Origin: Strigops habroptila
Taxonomy: Eukaryota > Chordata > Aves > Psittaciformes > Psittacidae
Assembly (NCBI RefSeq): GCF_004027225.2
Contig: NC_044284.2
Location: 41,154,420 to 41,218,419 of the forward strand
DNA: 64,000 bases
Reading direction: 5' to 3'
A program made the translations under genes and the position numbers. Below the pieces are notes generated by a model, which made no database searches, was not told the DNA's origin, and was given only the letters and a program-made list of their open reading frames with translations. Each line of letters begins with the position of its first letter. Positions within the stretch are counted from its first letter, which is position 1. Below, in pieces: positions 37,437-51,000 of this stretch.

Positions 37437-38931
37437 GGGGTTGCTCTCCTGGGAAGGTGGCTGCTATGGGGAGAAGACGTGTGTCAGAGCCTTGCGGGGC
37501 AAGGGAGGGAAGGCCAGGCCAGGCGGAGAGCATGTTCCAGAACAGGCCGGAACACCCTGTGTGTCCATGGCGATGGAGTCAGCGACGAGCTGCCCCGCAG
37601 GTGAGGGCTGGCAGGTACAGGCGGGGGCCCCTCTGGGGAGGGGGGAGCCAGCCTACCTCAGAGCTCTGGGGGTTGCAAGGGCAAGGAGGGAAAGGCGTGG
37701 AGACAGCTGTGCTGTGGCAGACCCAGGCCTGGAGCTGCTGGGTGAGGGGGCTGGAGCGGGGGGAGATCTTGCCTGGGTGTGTAGGAAGAATCTTCCACAA
37801 GCCCTTCTTCAGGGCCTAAAAAGCAGCAGGAAATGTCAGAGCTAAACACCAGCGGGGAAGGGTAGCTGGGGTTCATAAGCTGCGTATCGGCCATCATATC
37901 TCTGTGAGAGGAAAGGACGTCCTTGGAAGTGCTGGAGGGGAGCACAGGGAAGGAGTTAATAGCTTTTGGAACAGACCAGAGTTCCTAACCTCTCCTGGTT
38001 TAATGCATGTTAAATTGGAGCAGCTGCCAAATGTGTATCATATTAGTGATTTCTGCCTTATTTTGGGCCTGAAAAAGGTTTGTGTGCCAAGAACTTCATG
38101 TGATATTTTCCAGCTGTGTACCACATGCTCTAAAGTCAAGTCTTGTCTGTGTCCTTAAACTGTAGTTGCTGCAGAACAGTGCCATTAATCTTCTCATCCT
38201 TTCTGGTGGGAATATCATGTGCTGTCAAACAGAGCTGTTAAAGGGAGGGGGGAAAAAAAAAAAAAAAGGTTTTCTTCTGTCAGAAGTTTTTAGAAATTTT
38301 TTGTATTTTCTTTCCAAGAAACCATTTATGCAACAAGACAAGAAACTACCTGGCAAGATTACTCCAAGATTATACCTACATCTACAAACATGTATCTGAA
38401 GGCAGAGCAATGTAGTTAACCTAATTAGAAACCACAGTATGCCAAGACATGGCTGATACGGAGGTCAAAGAGTTTTAATGCCAAGAGCATCTATAAAGAA
38501 CAATCTACATTGGCAAGGCCAGTGAGCGGGGGAGGGGAGGCTTCAGAAGAGAATTTATGGGGGTTACGAAACGAATAGAAATATGATTTTATTTTTATTA
38601 GTAAGATACCACTAAGAATAAAAAGTGGTAAGATTAATAATTGAAGACATATAATTAAATCTCTAGAGCACTTAGATGTATAAAAGAAGCAGTTGTTCTT
38701 AATGGAGTTCGTAGATGGAAAACCAAGCACCCCTATGGAGGCTGTAGCAAAGCATTGGGATTTCTTCTGAACTGATGTACCTGGTGTCAGGTGTAAGGAG
38801 GGGATCACAATGAATGATAACAAGAAACCATGTTAACCCTGTGAAGTACAAATGCAGGTTTAATTCTGTTCCTAGATCATCCATTCCTGCAACTTTCCTT
38901 GGCTGAGCGTTAAATAAAATAAACATTCACC

Positions 38932-39019
38932 ATGCCCACAACTGAAGCGCCTGTTCCTGGACAAAAAGCTGCTGCAACGAAAACGAGCCGTGCCTTGTGG
39001 GCAGGCGAGGACCGCTCAG
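38932..39019 (+). CDS. AXDND1: AXDND1 exon 1 with probable start codon (residues 1-29)
   Basis: ATG at 38932 in the context CACCATGC, reading [20 protein letters not shown], then GTAGGG donor after one base of a codon. That base plus AG at the next acceptor gives glutamate, so the join is in frame. The residue content is low-complexity and not recognisable, so the call rests on start context, donor and phase. Confidence 0.6.
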
Positions 39020-42000
39020 GTAGGGCAGGGCTGGAGGCTGCAGGGGCTGAACATCTGACTCTCTGTCCTTACAGCTTCCCGTCAACAGGACGATGCTTCT
39101 CTGCATTTTTGCCTTTATTTAGACAATTGCTGGAATTTTAAAGCAGAAAGCTGACTGCTAGCAAGCCACAAGAAAGGAAATGGCTTTACAGAAACATGCA
39201 AACTTTAGTCATTCACGGCATCTCTTGGTGTCTGTGTACTTGGCAGCATGGCACAGTCATGGGACTGGTGCTTTATTTTGCATCAGTAGAAGGCAACTTG
39301 TTCTAGGCTTCTCCGAAGATAAAACAGCTGCTAAAAATCAGATAAGCTGCCTGCGATTTAGATTCTGGTTTGGTGTAAGGGAGCGGACATCTTGTCATGG
39401 TTTTTTTCAGCCCCGTATTTTATCATCAGTTTTGCTTTCTCTTTCACCAGCAGAATAAATACTGTTGAAACGTCTCTGTGCTGTTTTCCAGAGATGCACA
39501 AGCTGAGGGGTACCTCAAGGATGCTTGACCACATCAGGCCTGTTTCTTCTTCCCTGGAGCATAGTTTTGTCCCAGAAGAGGTTTTCCGAAGCCTGACCTG
39601 TGCCAGCAGTTCTCTTTACAGCCCGAAGTACTTCCGGTCCCCACAAACCACCAAACCCCCAATGGGCTTCAGGGTGAGTGTGTTTCCATCTCCTGCCTTG
39701 TCCTGTCCAGAATCGTCTCTTCTCTGGGGGCACATGTTCATTCCCTGGGCAAAAGGGCAGTTTGCCAACCTTGTAGGATAAATTTATCTTATACCGCATC
39801 AGTTTACTGGCTGTGCCGTTTGGTGCAGATCCAAAGTTCTGCCTTCCAGTCCACAAGAACATGCTTGCACCCTGGTGCTCCAATGAAGCCCTTGGAGCTG
39901 AGGCTGTTTTGTCCACACCAGTTCCTTTAGCCCCGAGACAGAAATAATGATGCAGTGCTTGCTTAGACCAGTCAGCCACCCTGACCTGTCCCGCTCCTTG
40001 GCATGTTTCTTGCAAAATAGTGACAGCCACATGTGCCTTGTCTGCAGGGCTGCCTGCAAACACCAGATCAGCTTTGGCATTATCCTAATCGTCGGAGCAA
40101 GTTCAGGCACCTGACAGATCACCCTGTCAGTTTGACAGGTGCTGGAAGGTAAGCAAAGAAGTGATAAAGAGCCCAGGCCAATGGAAGGGCGTTAGAGCCG
40201 GGAATGCAGAGCTAGATCTCTCCCTTGGCCTCTTCTGATGGCAGGTGACTGTGCTGCCTAATGGGGCTGGATGAATGACCAGCTGTCCTGTCTGAGTTCA
40301 GGCTGGAGAGATCTGAGGGAAAGGTGTTGTTAGAATAATAAATAAGAATTGCTAAATAAGCAGTTCTTGGAACGACCCTTCTGAAGATGACAGGCTCACA
40401 AGGATGTCCTGTGATTCATGATTAAGAAGAGAGGTTCTTGTGGCTTCAGTGGACATAGCAGGGGCTTTATTTACGAAGTGTAAAGCTATGACACTGAATG
40501 GTGCTGGGAAGTGAAAAGTGTTTTGCTCTGTATTGAACGTTGGATACGGATGCGATAGGGTATCGACAGTACACGTTAAAAATGATCTTTGATCAGTGAC
40601 AGGCGATGTGAGGTTAATCTGCCTAAAAAGCATGATCTCATCTGTCTTTTTTGGCCCAGGGAGGGAGTCCTGGCCGTAAGCCTGGCCTCAGGCCTAGCAG
40701 AACAAACCCACTTATGGTTTAGGCTGGCAGTGTAAGGGAAGAGCAAGTTGCCTGCAGTGTGGGTCAGTGAACACGCTCTTTCCCTCTGCTTCAGGGATGT
40801 CTCTTACCTGTGTGACACTGTGACTGGCCAACAAGCTAAGGGAGCAATGCCTGTCAGAAGGTCTTTTTCTGAGGGTCATCAGGACCAGAGAGGGAGCCGT
40901 GGTACAGTCCCACCCACTCCTGTGAGTACTGTTTTATTGTGTGTATCACTAGCTGGAAGAAGGGAGATCCTCACATGTGTCCCAATGTTACCCTGATCCT
41001 AAAACACATTGGCTCTCCTTGTGGCTCCAGCCCCTCAGTTCCCCCACCACAGTTTGGTGTTAATTGTTTCAATCTGCTTTCAGATGCAGATTGTATCTGT
41101 TGGGCTCTGGATATGGGGGGCGGGAAAGGGAAAAGCAGTGTGAAAAGCCACTATGTGAGCTTCCCTTTCCTGGCAGCCAAACCTGTGTCCTTTTTGGGAA
41201 GGAACTGGGAGCTTGCGCACAGCTTTCATGTTGATGTTTTGTGCTCTGTCTCTTTTCCATCCCTAGCGAGGAACCCTAACAGATAGTCTGATTCCTGAGG
41301 AATTTCACATTGTGAGGAACAGAGGAGTTTTGCCCTTGAAGTACTTCGATGAGTAAGTGATTTCTGGTTTACAAGGGTTTGTCCTCAACTGTTCAGTGTG
41401 TGGGGATACAGTGATGAGAAGCTGAGGACACTGACCAGATACACCTCTTTCTGTTGGGAAGGGGAGAGTATAAAAGGAGTGGTTGTGCAAATCCCATGCT
41501 ACCAACCAGGCTGTAGTTAGCAATGCAGAGCAACGTGACCCTTGCTGCTCTCTGGGGTCGCTAACAGAGAACTTCCTGGACACTAGTACTGCTTCTCAGG
41601 GGGTTTCAATAGTTGGACATGAATGCAGAAGCTGATTTGATTCCTTGAGGCAACTTTTGGAAGGTGGGCTCTGGGTAGCTCTAACCCTCACTTCATGCTT
41701 CTATACACCTGCTAGCATCTTGAATATGCCACTCTGGGGTTGGGGTTTTTTTATTTGTGATCTTGGGTTTTTTTTCTTCCTTCTCTTTTCCCCACCCCCA
41801 GTTTTTCAGGCTGCGCGTTTTCTAAGCCTTGCCAAAAAAGGCTACTGTGACTTCCCTTAATCTCTCCAAACAACTTCATAAATTTAAAGGAGGTTCTTTC
41901 TCATTGTTCAAGGATTAAAATACTAAGATTAGGAGTGAAATCCTCCCAGCTTCTTTGCTAACACAATTCAACAGAGCATTGTCTTACTATTTTGATGATC

Positions 42001-45000
42001 TCCTGTGATCAGCCTCTGGGTGGGTGTGATGTGGAAACATGATGCTTTTCTGGCACCACCAGTAACTTTTAAACCATTGGCCGCTTAGCCAAGTACTATG
42101 AGAGGTCTTAAAGGGAGAAGGTTCCTGCAAGATTTCTGTCATTACTGGCAAGAAGAAGGAGCTCCAGCTGGGGGAGTAGCTGCAGGAGGTCCAATTCTCA
42201 CATTAGACTCTGGATGCTCCTACTGAAGAGCAACCCTGTAGACCCTTTTCTGCCTCTCCACCTTTCATCAGCTTGTATACGGGACAAAGAGATTGAAGGA
42301 GAGAGCAGGGTTCCCTTAGCTAGCACTGGAAGGATTGCTTTCTAGTTGAGCTCTGCCGTTTGTGTTCATTTCAGTAAATATGCAACGCTGCTTGAAGACC
42401 GTGAAAAGAAACTACGTCTGTTCCCATCCCTGTAAGTACCACCCTGCATGAAGTTGTTGGAAAAAAAAAAAAACAACAGCTGTTTGCATTTAATTTCCTG
42501 GGAAAATATCATAATATGCTATACATAATCACAATGTGTCCCTTTCTGGTCTGTCAGGAGACCTCCTGGGAGGTTAGAGGTTATCCAGCTGATGCATCTG
42601 ATGGACAGCATGTTGGAAAAAGCTGGAGTAGACAAGCTAATCAGAGTAACAGGACCTTCACAGGTGGATAACTTGCTTTGTACCCAGATAACTTTCTTGT
42701 ACCCAGAAAAATAACATCTTGTATCCCTAGTGTTTATCGCTGTTGTGCTTAAGGTGCCTGCGAGAAGCTCGTTTCTGCCCAAGCCAGCTGTCTATAGGTC
42801 CTGCAATAACCAGGGATTTCTTCTTCTGATCCTGAGCTTCTCTTCATCTTTGTCTGATCCAGGAAGAACAAACAGTTAGCTTGCTAATGTATGAAGTTAC
42901 ATTTCTGGCAAAAATGCCAGAAAGGAGTGCATTTGGCATTATTATATGGAGGAACAAAGGCAGTAGCTGTCTCATCTCTTCATTGGGAGATAGGCTGCTG
43001 TATTTCAAAATGGGCCATCAGAAACCTTCATACACCTAAAAAGCAGATGTCAAAGAACATCTGTACCTTGCTTTGCCTTATTTTCTGTTATTCTTGCACA
43101 CTGATGGAGAAGGATTTGTGAAAAACGTAGAGCATTGCCTCAGCAGGAACTCCAGCTGGAATGAGCAGAGAAGCTCCCATGAATGTTGATGGGAGGGTAG
43201 TCTGCATAGCGCATAATGTGTTTGAAAATGAACTGGTGATTGCATGTAGATGGCTCTTTCCCTTCTCTTTTCTACCTTTGGCAGTGTTTTGTCTTCAAAG
43301 GGAAACCTACTTCAGAAGAAACGGGAGATGTGTGCTAATCTGTTGTTAAAGGAGTAGGCTGGCCAGGCTTTGCAAGGCTGTGATTTTTCTCACCTATTTT
43401 GCCAGCTGCACAATATGCTGGAGCTGCTGAAGGCAGAGCAGAACATCTACAACATCGTTTTCCATGAGCTGATTCGGCAGGTCAGCGTGGACTGCGTGGA
43501 GAGAGGACAGCTGCTTTCAAAGCTCAGGTCATCATTAGCCAGCCATTAATCCCTCTCTTGGTTTATGGCAGTGTCCTCTCAGGAGTAACATTAGCTATTG
43601 CAGTTTGTTCCTAATGTACTTGCTTAGCAATGCTAGCCCATCACAGTGTAACCGTAACTGGCATGGGGTCTCATGCCAGGAGTCAAATTAGGATTTCCCC
43701 GCCAAGTTAGCAGCCGGGGATAGTAAGCATCTGTTGGGTAACCTGGAGCTTGAACTTGGTGGGACCATCACCGCACTTGACAGTGTGAGCACCTTATTGG
43801 TGTGACCTTCAGTGGAAGATTTCACATGTAGAATACCTTGTACTTCCCTCATGGCCAAGTTCCCATGCTCAGATTACCACTACTTGTAGCAATTAAATCG
43901 TTCCAGAGCGTTTAAAACCCCCAGTCCAAACACTCAGAAGATTGGCTTCTAGATAGCTTCCTGTGCAGTGAAAGGAAAGGGTCTTCAGATGGTGTAAGAA
44001 ATCTGCGATCTCACGTAAATATCCTTTTTCACTCGTTTTACTGCAGGCAGAGGTACGTGTGTCTCCTGGAGCGGATCCCTGAACAGATGAAGACCCTCTA
44101 CAAAAAAATGATGTCGCAGCGGTTGGTCAACAGGCATATTACAGAAGAACTACTCTGTTTTAAAGAATCGGTTGGACAGCTATCTAGGTCTGAATCCTGC
44201 CCAATCCTCAGAAATTGTCTCTGTGCCCTAGGCTTAGTCCATTGCTTTTGTTTGGTTTCCTAATCTTCCTCCCATAGGAACAGAAAGACAGTGTTATGAT
44301 TTGAAGCAGAGCTACAGGGATCACACTTGAGCCTCCTCACACTCTCACTGAACTCTCTTAGTGCCAAATAATGTCAAAGTCACCTTCTCTTCTTAGCAAC
44401 TTGAGGTTCTGTTGTTGTTGTGGAACTGCAGAAAGGGTTTGTTGGAACACCAAATGTGCATGGGAAGAGATGTTGTTGGAAGAAGAGAGCCCTGCCTGGT
44501 AGTGTAGGGCCCACCAGCCTGTATTTGCCAGATTAGAGACCTTTAGATTGGGTTAAGTTGCATTAAGACTGTTCCCCACTGTTTCAGTGAGCTGTACAAG
44601 GTACGAGAACATGACCGCAAAGTGACCGAAGAAGCAGAAAAAGCTCAAGAGGAGCTACATGCAGCCATGCAGGAGGCTAAGACAAATGTAAAGTAAGTTG
44701 CTTTTAAAGATGAGGTTGGGAGATTTCTGCAGCGTGCTGGTATCATTCTCTCAGATTTTTGGAAAGGAGAGGTGGTGACTGGTTTCCTTCCAGGGAAAGA
44801 CAGCTTGGCTGTTTATGACAAATACCATTATTTTGCTATAAGTGCTAAACTCAAAGGGCTAGAAAGCTGTTCAAAACGTTTATAGCTTTAAGTCATTTGT
44901 TGCTCAAGTGCTGGCATTCCCTTTTCTTCACCCCATATTCACAGCAAGTGAGCTCTTCATAGTCTAGAAGAGCCTGCAACTCTGAATTTCTGAGGGGTCT

Positions 45001-48000
45001 GTGGACATCTTCAGATACCTGAGATACTAGATATTTAGGTTGTTGGTATCAGAGTTGTGGTGAGTGAGTAGGCAAACAGATTTACTTGCAGGAATCTTGT
45101 GTCATGAAGAAAACAGCTAGTCTGGTCTCAGCAGAGATCTGTATTCATACTGAATGGAAACTTGTCATGGGAATGTCAACAGAAAGGTGGTGTAGGGGCT
45201 TGGGGAAAAGGACCTGTGAACTTACAGGCTGTGCGGGAGGTGACTGAGGAAGGAAGGAGGAAGAGGAAACGTCTAAGGAAAGCTTTAGGATTTTGGAGAA
45301 AGATGGTAAACATGAATGAGAAACACAGGTGCATGTATTTCATTGTCTTTCTCTTCTAGGCTTTTGAAAGAATATCAGGAGTTAGATACATTACAGAGAA
45401 GACAACTGCAAGAGCAGGCTCTGTTGCTAGCTCAAGAGAGAGACATCTGGATCGCAGCCGTGTATGACCTGGCTCAGAAGGTTGGTGCAGGAAATCAGTG
45501 GTACACTGCAAGATATGAAACATCACAGCTAGCAGTCTTGTTTTCATCCCAAAGAATATCTTTATTTAATATGATTGGGTAGTAACACATACCTGCCCTG
45601 GCCTCATTTCCTGAGGTCTGCTCTGTTTCACACGTGGTTTTATTTCAATTGAAACCAGTTGATTCTCTGCAGGAAAAGCTTCTGTGAGATAAGTATTTCC
45701 ATTTGCAATGTGTTTGACTAAAAAGTTTCCTATTTTCCCATAATTTAGAATATCATACCCAGATTCCTTACAATTCTTCACAAAGTTCTTGGTTAATTCC
45801 GTGCTTCCTTGTTTGTGTGTCCCCCTTGTTTGTGATCTCCTGCTTTATCCCATTGAAGTTTAAAATCTGTTAGCAGAACTTCTGGGGTTGTTTGAGAGAT
45901 CAGAGATTTAACTGTAAGGAAAGTGGACTCAAACACTACAGGTCCATTTCATGCATGGCAAGGCTCCCATGTTACTGTCAGATGCTTCTCCTCTCAGAAG
46001 AAAACAGGGCAAATAATAACTTTCCCCCTTCCCCCAGATAATAGACAGAAACCAGCTCACATTGTTTCGCCAGCTCCATGTTGGTGGAAAAACATTGACC
46101 AACGTTCTCAAGCATTTCATAAACCTCTTGGCCTCAAAGGTAGGGACCTGCCTGTGATGGGTGCCTGTTCAAGGCGTGTGTATGCATGCTTTACGTAGCT
46201 CTACTGTTCTCAGTAAAGCACTCGTTATTTTGGCTGTTATTTGAACCTTCAAATATTGGTTTAGTTTCAAACGAACATTAAAATTTGAATGAGTTCACTC
46301 TTTCTGCTTTTCTCTCATTACTCCGTGCCCCCTTTTATGTACTTCAGTTCTTTTTCCCCCTCTTTCCCTTTTTTTTTTTCCTCCTGTGGCTTTCTTCCCT
46401 CTCCCTATTCCTTCTCCATAAAAGCAAACCAGGTTGAGGCTTAGTGTAATTTTGGCCTCATAGGTACAAGACGGCATGGTGTCTCAGTAGCATGCCAAAA
46501 ACAAGGAGTCAAGCACTCGGTTCTGGCATGCCCAAGAGTGAGCCACCCTAGTCCCATCTCAAAGGGTTTGTGGGGGCTGTGCTGTGGAATTACAGACATT
46601 TCCCAGATCTCTGATATGTACATATCTCAAAATAGCTGGGGCAAAGGGAGAACTCCTCCAGCTCGGATCAAAATAATCATGACAACGGTCCCTTTTCCTA
46701 CCCCCTTGCCCAACATCTGCAGGACACAGAAGACCTGGCCGATTTGCAGGAAAAGACTGAGCAGTTCAGGGAGAGATTGGGTCATGTTGGAGCAGAAATA
46801 GAGCATCCTGAGAAGGCCACCCAGAGAAAACTGCAAACTGTCTGCAGCAGCCTCAACAAGCACCTTCAATACTTCCATAGCAGTGACTCGTGAGTGGCCC
46901 AGAGGGACCTGGGGTAGCAGTCGACTTTCTCAACCTTTGCCTTGGACCAGTGCAAAGTGTGTACTGACTCTCAGGTGTAGTGAGATTTGGTACAATCTGC
47001 AATTTGCACATCCCTCACTGCTCTACTTTTCTGCTTGATGTATTTATTTTGATAATCAGGTGCCTAACAGTAGCTCCAAAGTGGTGCTGTGAGTTCATGG
47101 TTGAATTCAGTGGAACAAGGACTGTACCCTCCTGCTGCAAACCAGAGTTCTTTCTGCAGCTGTCATTGCTGTAACAGAATTCCTCTATTTATTTAGTTTG
47201 GTTCATTTTAGCTTGAATTGCACAGGCATTAGTGCTTCAATAGAGCATTCTAGAGCCACAGGAAAAGTTCTTGTGTACAGACATGAGACTCTAAGACACA
47301 TGAGGTTTCAAACCCAGTCTTTTTCTATGTTAAGGTGATTGTATTTTTCAGGCTTTTTGTTCATTCCTTGTGATACATTAAAAAGAACAAAGCATAAACA
47401 CAAGCACAAAATGCAGAAATTGTATACAGAGTATGTATTAACAAAAGACATCAGTATATAGATTTCAATCATAGGGTTAATAATGTCTGAATTTTCAATA
47501 TGTGCTTGAATTTGATTTGTATCTCTGCTGGAAATAACATATTTTCTTAACTGACACCCAGTGTTTGTGTTACTTTGAGTGAGAGAATAAAAATCCCTTG
47601 CTGAGTAGGGTGTTGTGGTTTTTACTTTGAGTATCTATCTAGAGTCTTGGTTTTACCTTGGCTACTAAAGGAATTTTTTCTCTCAGCTCTCATTCCTTCT
47701 TTCCCTCTGCTTTAGCTCCTCTCAGATGGACGAAAAGCTACTGGATGAAATCCTACCAGAAATCAAGAACTTGATAAATGTAAGATTTTGGGGGTTGGCT
47801 GTATTATCAGGCAGTATCTGCTCAAAAAATTACCATGTGTGAGCTGAGCCCCAGTGAGCATCTATGCCCATCACAAGTGTGAACGAAATCACATCAGCTC
47901 AAATCTTTTGTGCTGAACTGTAAGCTAAGAGTCTACACATGAGAAATTATAATCGCCCAATGCCATAGTTCAGCCAGTGTGTTAAACTTAATCATGTATT

Positions 48001-51000
48001 TGAGCATTCTCTGACCAACAGCTCTGGTGACTGGTGAATTATATTAATCTGTAGAAGTGCTCAGAATTGTCACCAATAAGTTTCTAATTCATTGTGCAAT
48101 CTACTCACTGTGACATCTTTATATTCATGGATTCCTCACACTTCTTGTGTTTGATTTCCATAACTTTTCTTTCGTGGCCAAGGGGTGGTTCAACTTTTGG
48201 GGGCAAGGCAGCTTTCTACTTTCCTTTCAGATGCTAAAAGAAGACCTAGAGCAGTACACAGAGGAGGTGCGCCTAAGAAAGACTGAAAGTCTGAAGAGCA
48301 CTGCCAGCTTGCTGGAGTACTGGACACAGCTGGGACAAATGGTGATAAATCGACACCGTGACTTAACTGGAGCATTGCCTCCACAGCACGCTGCCCTGGA
48401 AGAAATAAAACAAAGGGCATGTGAACTCTACAGGCAATACAATATAAGGATAAGTGGGAATAATGGTAAGGAATGACCAATTTACAGCTCAGTCTTTCCT
48501 TGGGGATGCCAAGAAAGTAGCAAGTAATAAAGGACCAGTTCACATAATCTGTACTGGCCTTTTCCAAAGCTCAAGTCTGACCCCCAGATATGTGCAGGGA
48601 ATCAAGAGCATGCATTCAAGGGATAAACTCCAAGGAACTTCACTCACAGTCACATGTAGAAAGAATATCTGATATTTTAAATGTGATACAGTGCAAAGAA
48701 CATGCAATGCAGAGATGACACAGGGAAGTCGTATGTTATATTCAGAGGGACTATGGGCAGTTTGTGAATATGTGGATAATTTAGGGGGGAAAAATGCAAA
48801 AGGAAAGAATGGATGTTTAAAATGTAAAGTAAAACATCACTGTAAAAAGTAAAACATTACTGTAAAGTAAAACACTGTCTCAGAGGGTAATACTTTTTTT
48901 ATCACCTTATCACTAATGCTAAATTATCTTAATCTAGATTTCAAATTATCCTGATAATAAAGAATGTACATAAATGTTTTCTTTGCTGATATAAAGTTAT
49001 CATGTCCTGTGTAAGATAACAAACAGTTGTTGGGTAATTTGCAACTAACCTTCTCAACCTTTGCCTCTGCAAGACCTTGACTCAGTTCTGATTTTCGGAA
49101 TTGTTTCACGTCTGATGTTTTTCAAATAATTTTATTTCCTTTCAGCAGACTAAAACTAAACTGAACATGTGCTGTCAGGAACTGCTAGTCATGTTTGCTA
49201 AGCTGCTTCTCATACTGCCATCTTATTCTTACACTCAGGGTTTTCGTGTGCTTTTCCCTACATTCTTATGCTATATGCTATATTTCAGCCCACTAAAGGA
49301 GCTGAGATGATAGAATAAGTCTGTCCATTCTATGAAACAGCTAAAGAAAATAAATATTCCCGTTAGTTCTCATTAGAAAGTGAGAGAAAGAGGAAGGAAG
49401 AGGGCCATAATTAGCCAGACACCAGCATGGCAAAAACTGAACAGCAGATTTGCAGGAGCCTGGATAGTTAGTTGTGATCTGAACAGAGGGCTGGGCAGCA
49501 CAATGCATATATCTGATCCAAAATTGTTTCAGCTAGTAAAGTCCAGAAAAAGGGATTTTAGCTGATTTTAACAAAGGCTTTGGAAACTGGACTAAAGGAA
49601 AGGTATCATCTTGCTCCATACAGGACAGTGTATTTTGAATGGTTTGGATTCATTTTTGCATTGTAATGTAATGGCCTTTCAGTAGAAAATACACGGTACC
49701 CCTTCTCTTTACATTATATTGCATCTTTGATAAGAAACAGTGAAAATGAAAGCCATTGTAAAGAATAGGTAAGATATAATACTGAGATCATGGTAATTTT
49801 GTACTGTAAGGCAGTGGCACTTGGTTACCTGAAGTATTTATTATCTTCTAAGATCTGATTACCTGGTCTCGAGCAGCATGTGCCAGAAGTACAAAGGGAG
49901 TGGTATTTGACGACAAGGATTAGAGATGGAGAGAGAACAATGAGATATGAGATTGGTTTAGCCAGGAGATATAAGAAATTATTTAAATGAAATTTATAAG
50001 GTTTGGCTTAATGTCTTTGGTTTTATTCAGTCTTCCTTGATCACTTCTTAAAGCCTTCACAGTGTACCTTCTTTTGAAAATAACATGGTTTTGATTCTGA
50101 AATTGGCACTTGGTACAAGAGTGGCCTCTCCAATGAGCTCCAGTTCGGTCTTTTTCTGGGGACTTGATAAAGTTTATAAGATAAATGCAATGACACAGAC
50201 AGCCTTCCCAAAGCAAGCTAATATTTAATAAGGATCCAGAGTACTGTGTAAGGGCTAATATAGCCAAAGCACACATAAGTGACCAGAAGTGACTGTTCTC
50301 CCTCATCCCATGTCCTCCTGGGACCCACCTCTTCTTTCCTCTTAAGACGATGTTGCATGGCAGGAAAACTTAAACTACCATTCCTGCCACTTCTCCTTGG
50401 CCTCCGGCTTGTTAACATCTAATGCCTAGTTGTGGAGTTCCCATCATGTGCTTTCAAAGGCTCCGCCCTGAGGAGCGTAACCACCTCCATTTCTTACTAG
50501 TTTGAACATCCCAACACTGCTTCATTGCGCTTCTCCCAGTCCAGAGGAGAAGTTAAACAGTTCTGCCCCACAGCTGTACCCATGTGTCAAAATCACTGAA
50601 ATATTAAAAAAACCTGTCATCATCACCACGTGCTTAAGATGTCATCTTTGCTCCAATATGTCCTGGAGGCCAGAACCTCACCAGGATTTAAAGAAAGTTT
50701 AAACATTGGGTTTCAAGAGCAAGTATTGTTACATTTCAAGCATAGTCCACAACAAAAAGAGAATATCCATCAGTATGTGCCAGATGAGTGAATGAAAATT
50801 AATTTACTACCTTGTACAGTCATTTTGCACATCTGTGCATACTGCACCACCTGCATCTTTGAAGAACTGGATTGTAACTGCAAAGCTGTTTTAAAAGAGT
50901 TATATTAAGCCTTTACGAAACAAGGGAGCCAAATCTGCCAAGACAAGAAGGGCTTCAATTCAAGCCCAGTTTCTTTAGACTTGCTTTGAATTCAGTGCTT

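Larger units (their letters stand above)
36126..38931. other. SOAT1-AXDND1 spacer with possible AXDND1 promoter and 5' UTR
   Basis: Holds a G/T tract at 36313-36352, an X-box-like element at 36609-36622, a G-quadruplex-prone stretch at 37374-37436 within a moderately G-rich block (to about 37850), and an A15 run at 38253-38267. Long open frames in the G-rich block have no family similarity. The AXDND1 transcription start should lie in or near this spacer, but no clear core promoter is visible. Confidence 0.55.

Noticed and set aside
37336-37845. 169- and 146-codon plus-strand frames
   Set aside because: G-rich low-complexity region with overlapping frames open on both strands; no family similarity.
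39515-40063. 182-codon minus-strand open frame
   Set aside because: Antisense shadow of AXDND1 exons 2 and 3, whose sense frames match the known protein.
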